A stretch of DNA of 35,020 bases, from positions 1-35,020 of the forward strand of contig NZ_AJLJ01000379.1 of the NCBI RefSeq assembly GCF_000317245.1, in the 5' to 3' direction. The notes below the pieces were generated by a model. The model was not told where the DNA came from. It worked only from the letters and a program-made list of their open reading frames with translations, and did no database searches. Positions 21,456 through 28,180 of this stretch are shown here, in pieces. Both the position numbers and the translations under genes were made by a program. The stretch is from Fischerella muscicola SAG 1427-1 = PCC 73103. GTDB taxonomy: Bacteria; Cyanobacteriota; Cyanobacteriia; Cyanobacteriales; Nostocaceae. Every line of letters starts with the position of its first letter. Positions within the stretch are counted from its first letter, which is position 1.

Positions 21456-24077
21456 ATGCAACCAACCAATCCCGAGCAATTTACCGAAAAAGCCTGGGAA
21501 GCCCTTGTTCGTACTCCCGAAATTGCCAAGCAGTTTCAGCATCAGCAGATTGAGAGCGAACATTTGATGCTAGCGCTACTGGAACAGGAAGGACTCGCCA
21601 GTTCTATTTTCAACAAAGCCGGGGTAAATGTTCAAAAACTACACGAGCGCACTATCGACTTCATCAACCGTCAGCCCAAAGTATCGGGGGCTAGCAGTGG
21701 TTCGGTATACATCGGACATAGTTTAGAGACGCTGCTCGATCGCGCCGAACAATACCGCAAAGAGTTTGGTGATGAATATATTTCTATTGAACATTTAATA
21801 CTTGCCTTTGCCAAAGACGATCGCTTTGGTAAAGGGTTGTTTCAAGAATTTGGACTGGATGAAAAAAAACTCCGCAACATCATTCAACAGATTCGAGGGA
21901 GTCAAAAAGTGACAGATCAAAACCCGGAAGTTAAATATGAAGCGCTAGAAAAATACGGACGCGATTTAACCCAATTGGCACATGAGGGTATACTCGACCC
22001 AGTGATTGGACGAGATGAAGAAATTCGCCGCACGATTCAAATCCTTTCTCGTCGGACTAAAAATAACCCCGTACTGATTGGTGAACCCGGTGTCGGTAAA
22101 ACAGCAATTGTAGAAGGATTAGCGCAGCGCATTGTCAGTGGTGATGTCCCGGAATCATTGCGCGATCGCAAACTAATAGCTTTAGACATGGGTGCGTTAA
22201 TTGCCGGAGCCAAATACCGGGGAGAATTTGAAGAACGCCTGAAAGCTGTCTTAAAAGAAATCCAAGAAGCACAGGGACAAATCGTCTTGTTCATTGACGA
22301 AATTCACACTGTAGTTGGTGCGGGTGCAACGCAAGGATCGATGGATGCTAGCAACTTGCTCAAGCCGATGCTCGCTCGCGGCGAATTGCGCTGTATTGGT
22401 GCCACCACGCTAGATGAATACCGCAAGTACATTGAAAAAGATGCGGCTTTGGAACGTCGTTTTCAGCAGGTGTATGTCGATCAGCCCAGTGTGGAAGATA
22501 CCATCTCAATTCTGCGCGGTTTGAAAGAGCGCTACGAGTTACACCACGGCGTGAAGATTTCTGATAGTGCGTTAGTTGCGGCAGCTACTCTGTCTGCGAG
22601 ATATATTAGCGATCGCTTCCTACCCGACAAAGCTATTGATTTGGTGGATGAAGCTGCGGCTAAACTAAAAATGGAAATTACTTCTAAACCAGAAGAATTA
22701 GACGAAATCGATCGCAAAATTCTGCAACTGGAAATGGAGCGGCTGTCACTGCAAAAAGAAACAGACAGTGCTTCCAGAGAGCGTTTAGAACGGCTGGAGA
22801 GAGAACTTGCGGAGTTAAAAGAACGGCAAGTTGCTCTCAATGCTCAATGGCAGGCAGAGAAGCAAATTATCGATCGCATTCGCCAAATTAGACAAGAGAT
22901 TGAGCGTGTCAATGTAGAAATTCAGCAAGCCGAACGCGATTACGACCTCAACCGGGCAGCAGAACTGAAATACAGCAAACTCACTGAGCTGCAACGACAA
23001 CTAGAAGAAGCCGAAGCGCGACTAGCTCAAATCCAGACTAGCGGTAAATCTCTGTTGCGCGAAGAAGTCACCGAAGCTGACATTGACGAAATTATCTCCA
23101 AGTGGACGGGTATTCCGGTGAGCAGACTGGTTGAATCGGAAATGCAAAAACTCTTGCATCTGGAAGAAGAGCTACATAAACGTGTGATTGGTCAGGACGA
23201 AGCTGTAAGAGCTGTTGCTGATGCAATTCAACGTTCCCGTGCTGGGTTGGCAGACCCGAATCGTCCCATTGCTAGCTTTATTTTCTTAGGCCCGACCGGG
23301 GTGGGAAAAACAGAACTGGCAAAAGCTTTAGCGGAATATCTGTTTGATACCGAAGATGCACTGGTGCGGATCGATATGTCCGAATACATGGAGAAACACG
23401 CTGTTGCCCGTCTCATCGGTGCGCCTCCAGGTTACGTGGGCTATGAAGAAGGCGGACAACTCACCGAAGCGATTCGCCGCCGACCTTATTCTGTAATTCT
23501 GTTTGACGAAATTGAGAAAGCTCATCCTGATGTGTTCAACGTCCTGCTGCAAATCCTGGATGATGGTCGCCTAACTGATTCTCAGGGACGCACAGTAGAT
23601 TTTAAAAATACGATCGCGATTATGACCAGCAATATTGGTTCAATATACATTTTGGATGTGGCAGGAGACGATAGCAAGTACGAACAAATGCGCGATCGCG
23701 TCATGGAAGCAGTGCGAGAAAGTTTCCGCCCCGAATTCCTCAACCGCATTGATGAAATCATTATCTTCCATAGCTTGCGGAAGGACGAGTTGCGCGAAAT
23801 TGTCAAACTACAAGTGCAGCGTTTAGAGGAGCGACTGCGCGAGCGTAAACTCTCGCTCAAAATCTCCGACCAGGCTCTCGATTGGATTGTTCAGGTCGGT
23901 TATGACCCAGTTTACGGTGCTCGTCCCCTGAAGCGGGCGATTCAGCGAGAACTAGAAACTCCGATTGCCAAAGCGATTCTACGCGGCGAGTTCCACGAAG
24001 GCGACACAATCTACGTCCATGTGGAACACGAACGACTGGTGTTGAAGCGCTTATCACCTGAACTGGTCAATGCTTAG
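21456..24077 (+). CDS. clpB: Disaggregase ClpB
   Basis: ClpB is a hexameric AAA+ machine that extracts proteins from aggregates and passes them to DnaK. The protein has 873 residues, normal for the family. It shows the N-domain repeats (1-150), AAA-1 Walker A GEPGVGKT (209-216) with Walker B IVLFIDEIHTV, the coiled-coil middle domain (about 410-530, rich in Glu, Arg and Gln), and AAA-2 Walker A GPTGVGKT (612-619) with Walker B VILFDEIEKAHPDVF. The arginine-finger and sensor region FRPEFLNRIDEIIIF and the C-terminal YGARPLKRAIQRELE follow. No ClpP-binding IGF/IGL loop was noticed, consistent with ClpB. Cyanobacteria often have two ClpB forms; which one this is needs a tree. With dnaK, cbpA and hsp20 it completes a bichaperone system. 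Confidence 0.97.
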   Translation: MQPTNPEQFTEKAWEALVRTPEIAKQFQHQQIESEHLMLALLEQEGLASSIFNKAGVNVQKLHERTIDFINRQPKVSGASSGSVYIGHSLETLLDRAEQYRKEFGDEYISIEHLILAFAKDDRFGKGLFQEFGLDEKKLRNIIQQIRGSQKVTDQNPEVKYEALEKYGRDLTQLAHEGILDPVIGRDEEIRRTIQILSRRTKNNPVLIGEPGVGKTAIVEGLAQRIVSGDVPESLRDRKLIALDMGALIAGAKYRGEFEERLKAVLKEIQEAQGQIVLFIDEIHTVVGAGATQGSMDASNLLKPMLARGELRCIGATTLDEYRKYIEKDAALERRFQQVYVDQPSVEDTISILRGLKERYELHHGVKISDSALVAAATLSARYISDRFLPDKAIDLVDEAAAKLKMEITSKPEELDEIDRKILQLEMERLSLQKETDSASRERLERLERELAELKERQVALNAQWQAEKQIIDRIRQIRQEIERVNVEIQQAERDYDLNRAAELKYSKLTELQRQLEEAEARLAQIQTSGKSLLREEVTEADIDEIISKWTGIPVSRLVESEMQKLLHLEEELHKRVIGQDEAVRAVADAIQRSRAGLADPNRPIASFIFLGPTGVGKTELAKALAEYLFDTEDALVRIDMSEYMEKHAVARLIGAPPGYVGYEEGGQLTEAIRRRPYSVILFDEIEKAHPDVFNVLLQILDDGRLTDSQGRTVDFKNTIAIMTSNIGSIYILDVAGDDSKYEQMRDRVMEAVRESFRPEFLNRIDEIIIFHSLRKDELREIVKLQVQRLEERLRERKLSLKISDQALDWIVQVGYDPVYGARPLKRAIQRELETPIAKAILRGEFHEGDTIYVHVEHERLVLKRLSPELVNA

Positions 24078-24187
24078 AGGGGGCAGAGGAGAGGAGCACA
24101 AGGGAGAGATAACTCTTGGAAAGACTTGGGTTAATCGCGTCTCTCTTTCAAGATTTAACAACATATCAAAACATTTTTGGAAAAGCT

Positions 24188-24748
24188 ATGACTTCTGAAG
24201 ATTTTAGAGAAACCAGAAAAAATTCAGCATTGCCAATTGTCTTAGGTGTTTTGATGATTCTGCTGGGAATTGCAGCGATCGCAGAACCATTTATTGCCAC
24301 TATTGCCATCACAATCGTATTCTCCTGGACTTTAATTATTGCTGGCATCGTCCGAATTGTTCATGCATTTCAATCACGTCACAAACGAGGCTTCTGGACA
24401 ACACTAGTAGTTGGTGTTCTATACGTAATTGGTGGGATTTTGTTGATTAGCAACATCTTTGGTGCTGCACTCACCCTCACCTTAGCTTTTGGATTTATCA
24501 TTTTTATTGAGGGTGTATTGGAGGTGATTGCAGCATTTCAAATGCGTCGAGATCCAAACTGGGGTTGGGTACTATTTAGCGGTATCATGGCTATTATTCT
24601 AGGGATTTTGATTCTAGCTCAATGGCCTGTCAGCACAGTTTGGGTATTGGGAGTATTTGTAGGGATTAATTTTTTGTTGACGGGCCTTTGGATGATAATG
24701 CTTTCATTAGCTTCTCGTAGTCTTCCTGACCATAGGGCAAGAGTTTAA
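24188..24748 (+). CDS. hdeD: HdeD family membrane protein
   Basis: This 186-residue protein has six hydrophobic helices arranged as three hairpins, beginning PIVLGVLMILLGIAAIAEPF and including AITIVFSWTLIIAGIVRIVHAFQSR, LVVGVLYVIGGILLI, LTLTLAFGFIIFIEGVLEVIAAFQMR, VLFSGIMAIILGILIL and WVLGVFVGINFLLTGLWMIML. This is the pattern of HdeD, an inner-membrane protein needed for acid resistance at high cell density in E. coli. ATG 24188 is preferred; a longer frame from 24116 runs through a repeat (ttaatcgcgtctct at 24131-24144). The gene follows clpB by 110 bases. HdeD also belongs to the proteobacterial heat-resistance locus. Mechanism unknown. Confidence 0.86.
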   Translation: MTSEDFRETRKNSALPIVLGVLMILLGIAAIAEPFIATIAITIVFSWTLIIAGIVRIVHAFQSRHKRGFWTTLVVGVLYVIGGILLISNIFGAALTLTLAFGFIIFIEGVLEVIAAFQMRRDPNWGWVLFSGIMAIILGILILAQWPVSTVWVLGVFVGINFLLTGLWMIMLSLASRSLPDHRARV

Positions 24749-24934
24749 AGCAGTTATCAGTTATCAAAGTTTGAGTTGGAGATTTAGACCCCAACTCAAA
24801 CGTAGCACGCAATAGTGGTGAGGAACTTTGACTCCCAACTGAAAAACAGTTTACTGTTAACTATTTACTAATTTGTTGAAATAACTTTCGGTTTTATTGG
24901 TGAGCTAGTGGTGCCTCACTGAAATAAGGATAAT

Positions 24935-25489
24935 ATGATTACAACAGATAACAAGCACGCTGTTGGAGTATTTACTAACCGTAAAGCAGCGGAGCAATCA
25001 GTTAATGAATTGAAAGCCTCAAGCTTTCCAATGGAAAAAGTTGCGATTTTTGCAAGATTTGCAGATCGCATAAATCCTATTGGCGAAGTCTCAGTCAGTT
25101 CGCGTATCAACAATCAAAGTGTAGATACAACTGGAGCAGTTGGTGACGCTTTAACTACAAGTTTTTGGGGAAGCGTATTAGTTGGTCTTAGCAGTTTGGT
25201 ACTTCCTGGCGGTATTGGAGTAATAATTGCAGTCGGTTCAGTTGGAACAGCATTCATTATCAGTGTAGCGGGTGTTGCAGTTAGTACTATAGCCACAAAT
25301 CATTTAGTAAAGGTGCTAGCTAGTTTAGGTATTCCTGAAGACCGAGCTAGACGTTATTGCGATCGCATCCAGTGCTGTGAATATTTACTAGTACTAAAAG
25401 GCAAAGATGAGGAGATTCAAAATGCTGAAGTCATTTTGAAGAAGCATCATATTAACTATTGGGGTATCTATGAGCTACCACAGGTTTAA
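24935..25489 (+). CDS. YflT-like general stress protein with hydrophobic centre
   Basis: This 184-residue protein shares its plan with the first 180 residues coded at 12525. An N-terminal alpha/beta unit (HAVGVFTNRKAAEQSVNELKASSFPMEKVAIFAR), a Gly/Val/Ser-rich hydrophobic centre (about 72-125), and a C-terminal unit (LGIPEDRARRYCDRIQCCEYLLVLKGKDEE, ending HHINYWGIYELP) are seen. The ChaB-like domain is absent. The pattern GxPED-A-xY--R---GEYLLV is shared by both. The gene has lower G+C than fdhA and an aaggat ribosome site. It closes the stress island. A membrane-associated stress role is inferred. Confidence 0.72.
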   Translation: MITTDNKHAVGVFTNRKAAEQSVNELKASSFPMEKVAIFARFADRINPIGEVSVSSRINNQSVDTTGAVGDALTTSFWGSVLVGLSSLVLPGGIGVIIAVGSVGTAFIISVAGVAVSTIATNHLVKVLASLGIPEDRARRYCDRIQCCEYLLVLKGKDEEIQNAEVILKKHHINYWGIYELPQV

Positions 25490-25629
25490 ATAAGCCTTCT
25501 TGGGTGGCCGCCGAGATACGGATACCGTTGGCGAAATATTGCTTAACAAAAAAACGGTGGATTTACCGTGTATTACTTGGAAAAGATAGATATCCCTTTT
25601 CGTATATTACACGGGAGAAAAAAATTAAG

Positions 25630-25739
25630 TTATACCATTTCACGAAATGCCTGATACAAATGATTGGGCTTTAATTCTTTCCCCCTGCTCCCTGCCCCCT
25701 GCCGCCTATTTGTATCAATATTAAAGTGAAACGGTATTA
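25630..25739. repeat. MITE-like element, copy 2
   Basis: The ends ttataccatttcacg (from 25630) and agtgaaacggtatta (ending 25740) mirror each other with one or two mismatches. The inner pair ctgatacaaat and atttgtatcaa is a clean inverted repeat. The ends match copy 1 at 5026-5155. The interior instead holds a C-rich ccctgct-type repeat (25681-25702). It lies in the 300-base gap between the stress island and the truncated IS1182 transposase. Confidence 0.7.
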
Positions 25740-25788
25740 GCTGCCTCAATAATCAATAAACTAGAAGAAATACTTATGGAGGCAGTAT

Positions 25789-26091
25789 ATGTGCTTACAT
25801 TCCGAAGAACTTCCTCCTATTCCTGATGAAACGGTACGTGTAGCCAAAGCCGCGTTCCCCAAAGGTAATTTATATATGCGACTGCGTGATGAACTTGGAG
25901 TCTTTTATAAGGATGAAGATTTCGCATCACTGTATCCACAACGGGGTCAGCCAGCGCAAGCACCTTGGCGGTTGGCGATGATACTGGTGATGCAATATCT
26001 AGAGAATTTATCTGATAGACAAGCAACTCTTGCAGTGCAAGGGCGGATTGAGCGAAGGTGCTTCTGCGCCTTTGGTGGGTGCAGACCGTGA
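25789..26091 (+). pseudogene. IS1182-family transposase, N-terminal fragment
   Basis: The 100-residue frame matches the start of IS1182-type transposases: PPIPDETVRVAKAAFPKGN, LYMRLRDELGVFYKDEDFASLYPQRGQPAQAPWRLA and MQYLENLSDRQATLAV. A good ribosome site (ggagg) precedes the ATG, so the left end of the element is kept. After about 26045 the sequence no longer follows the family (RIERRCFCAFGGCRP) and ends at a stop, so roughly four fifths of the gene, including the DDE core, are lost. It marks an old insertion just upstream of the aldehyde oxidoreductase operon. Confidence 0.82.
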
Positions 26092-26155
26092 GAAGAGTCG
26101 GCGCGAAAAACAAACACTTGTCTAGAGCTTATTCGAGAATGTTGCAAGGAGAATC

Positions 26156-26998
26156 ATGGACGACAATCAAGAACGACAAGACTTCGATCTAACCGAAAGC
26201 GATGAGCAACTCAGCGCGGACGAAAAAAAAATACTCGACGAACTCGGTATTGTTGGTGCTGCTCGCCGAAAATTCTTGGGGCAAAATATGGCTGCGGCAC
26301 TCGGCACCTTCGCCTTCCACCTGCTGGCTAAAGAAGAGGTCTTTGCCACGCTCGCCGCTTCGCCCGACGCAGTTTTCGCTTCGACCGCTGGGGTGGAAAA
26401 CGCCGTTAAGGTCTTGTTGAAAATCAACGGCTCTACTCAACGCCTGGAAGTGGATTCGCGCACGGTGCTGCTCGATGCGCTACGCGAAAGACTTGGATTG
26501 ACCGGCACCAAAAAAGGGTGCGATCAAGGACAGTGCGGTGCTTGTACAGTCATCGTTGACGGACGCCGCGTGCTTTCGTGTCTGACACTTGCCGCGAGCT
26601 GCGAGGGAAAAGAGGTGACGACCATCGAAGGGCTGGCTGACGCCGACAATCTTCATCCGATGCAGGCGGCGTTCATCAAACACGACGGCTTCCAGTGCGG
26701 TTACTGCACGCCGGGGCAGATATGTTCGGCAGTGGCGCTTTTGCAGGAAGCCAAAAACGGCGATGTGAGTCACGTCACTAACAATTTGCGGACGAGTCCC
26801 CAGAATTTAGAGCTCTCTGATGAAGAAATCAGAGAACGCATGAGCGGCAACATTTGCCGTTGCGGCGCTTATCCAGGAATCGTTGCGGCAATCAAAGAAG
26901 TTCATTCCGAGCGCGAAACAGCCCAGACCAGGCATTTTGCAAGCGATGAAGAAATTGCCATTGCATTCAATGAGGGCAAAGCCTATGAAATCGTTTAA
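26156..26998 (+). CDS. paoA: Aldehyde oxidoreductase, 2Fe-2S subunit (PaoA/YagT-like)
   Basis: This 280-residue protein is the iron-sulfur subunit of a xanthine-oxidase-family aldehyde oxidoreductase, passing electrons from the molybdenum site to the FAD subunit. The plant-ferredoxin-type cluster uses C122, C127, C130 and C142 (KKGCDQGQCGACTVIVDGRRVLSC region). The second cluster uses C181, C184, C234 and C236 (QCGYCTPGQ and NICRCGAYPG). A twin-arginine-like signal, RRKFLG (37-42) then a hydrophobic stretch AAALGTFAFHLLA, follows a 36-residue acidic leader, so Tat export to the periplasm is likely, as for E. coli PaoA. The stop overlaps the next start by 14 bases, indicating one operon. Confidence 0.92.
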   Translation: MDDNQERQDFDLTESDEQLSADEKKILDELGIVGAARRKFLGQNMAAALGTFAFHLLAKEEVFATLAASPDAVFASTAGVENAVKVLLKINGSTQRLEVDSRTVLLDALRERLGLTGTKKGCDQGQCGACTVIVDGRRVLSCLTLAASCEGKEVTTIEGLADADNLHPMQAAFIKHDGFQCGYCTPGQICSAVALLQEAKNGDVSHVTNNLRTSPQNLELSDEEIRERMSGNICRCGAYPGIVAAIKEVHSERETAQTRHFASDEEIAIAFNEGKAYEIV

Positions 26999-27977
26999 AT
27001 ATTCTAGCGCAACCGACGCAGCAAGCGCCGTTGGCACTGTTTCCGCTAATCAAACGGCACAGTTTCTCGCAGGCGGGACAAATCTGATTGATTTGATGAA
27101 AGAATACGTCGAGCGTCCCAGCGAACTTGTTGACATCTTAGGTTTGAATCTGACAGAAATTCGATCAACCTCGAACGGAATTTCTATCGGCGCGTTAGCC
27201 AAAAATACTGATACGGCTAACCATGCCCTCGTCCGGCAAAATTACCCGCTTCTGTCAATGGCGATTTTAGCTGGTGCCACCGTACAGCTTCGCAATATGG
27301 CGACCAACGGGGGAAATTTAATGCAGCGCACCCGTTGCCAGTATTTTTACGACATCGCTATGCCGTGTAACAAACGCGAGCCTGGCAGCGGATGTGGAGC
27401 TATTCAGGGACTCAATCGCATTCATGCCATTTTTGGCTACAGCGATAAATGCGTGGCAACTTACCCGGGCGATATGGCGAATGCGCTTTGTGCGCTTGAC
27501 GCAGTAGTGAGGATTCGCGGCACGAACGGGCAAGAACGCACAATCCCGATCCAGGATTTTCATCGCTTGCCGGGCGACACGCCGGAAAAAGATAACAATC
27601 TTCAGCATGGCGAATTGATCGTTGCCATCGAAATGCCGAGGAATAACTTCGCCGACAAGTCTTATTACCTAAAAGTTCGCGATCGCACTTCATATGCTTT
27701 CGCACTGGTTGCCGTGGCTGCTGCTTTAGAAACAACAGGCAACAACATCAATCAGGCACGCGTTGTTTTGGGAAGCGTCGCGCATAAACCTTGGCGTTCA
27801 GCCGAAGCGGAAAGAGTTTTGATCGGAAAACCAGCGACGGAAGAAACTTTTCGGGCTGCTGCCGAAGTGGCTTTCAAAGATGCGAAACCCCTTGAACATA
27901 ACGGTTATAAAGTCGAACTCGGAAAACGCGCCATTGTTCTCGCTTTGCAGCGAGCGATGTCGGGCGGTGTTGCGTAA
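26985..27977 (+). CDS. paoB: Aldehyde oxidoreductase, FAD and 4Fe-4S subunit (PaoB/YagS-like)
   Basis: This 330-residue protein is the FAD-binding subunit. ATG 26985 is chosen because homologues begin with MKSFxY and it overlaps the paoA stop. FAD motifs are FLAGGTNLIDLMK (27-39) and ATNGGNLMQRTRC (106-118). The extra cysteines C118, C128, C137 and C156 (RCQYFYDIAMPCNKREPGSGC and GYSDKC) match the additional 4Fe-4S insertion that distinguishes PaoB from ordinary xanthine dehydrogenase FAD subunits. The C-terminal domain VRDRTSYAFALVAVAAAL with AHKPWRSAEAERVL is normal. It should form a heterotrimer with the flanking subunits. A 203-base repeat-rich spacer separates it from the molybdenum subunit. 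Confidence 0.92.
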   Translation: MKSFKYSSATDAASAVGTVSANQTAQFLAGGTNLIDLMKEYVERPSELVDILGLNLTEIRSTSNGISIGALAKNTDTANHALVRQNYPLLSMAILAGATVQLRNMATNGGNLMQRTRCQYFYDIAMPCNKREPGSGCGAIQGLNRIHAIFGYSDKCVATYPGDMANALCALDAVVRIRGTNGQERTIPIQDFHRLPGDTPEKDNNLQHGELIVAIEMPRNNFADKSYYLKVRDRTSYAFALVAVAAALETTGNNINQARVVLGSVAHKPWRSAEAERVLIGKPATEETFRAAAEVAFKDAKPLEHNGYKVELGKRAIVLALQRAMSGGVA

Positions 27978-28180
27978 GTAGGGAGAATGAAGAGAGCAGG
28001 GGGAGCAGGGGAAGCAGGGGGATTAAACTAAGCCACCCACTGGGGGTGGGGTTTCAACCTACCTTGCGATACAGCGAAAAGTCGGAGCGCCGGCTTCCGG
28101 CGATCTGAACTTTTCAAGACAAGGATTTTTTCGCCCACTAGGGGCGAGGTTTTGAACCTTTACTTTATTTCATAAAAGAA
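27978..28180 (+). repeat. paoB-paoC spacer with three hairpins
   Basis: A G-rich repeat (gagcaggggg type) lies at 27992-28021. Hairpin 1 (28034-28050) is ccaccc-actgg-gggtgg, hairpin 2 (28089-28103) is cgccgg-ctt-ccggcg, and hairpin 3 (28132-28148) is tcgccc-actag-gggcga. Hairpins 1 and 3 share stem length, loop pattern and the following ggttt-aacc string. They may be a remnant of an IS200/IS605-like end, an RNA element, or a processing site in the operon transcript; I cannot decide. Confidence 0.6.

Noticed and set aside
24116..24187. Upstream extension of HdeD
   Set aside because: It starts from TTG and runs through an ttaatcgcgtctct repeat; the ATG at 24188 gives the normal family length.
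27992..28021. G-quadruplex in the pao spacer
   Set aside because: Only three G-runs of four or more are present, so a standard four-tract intramolecular quadruplex is not supported.
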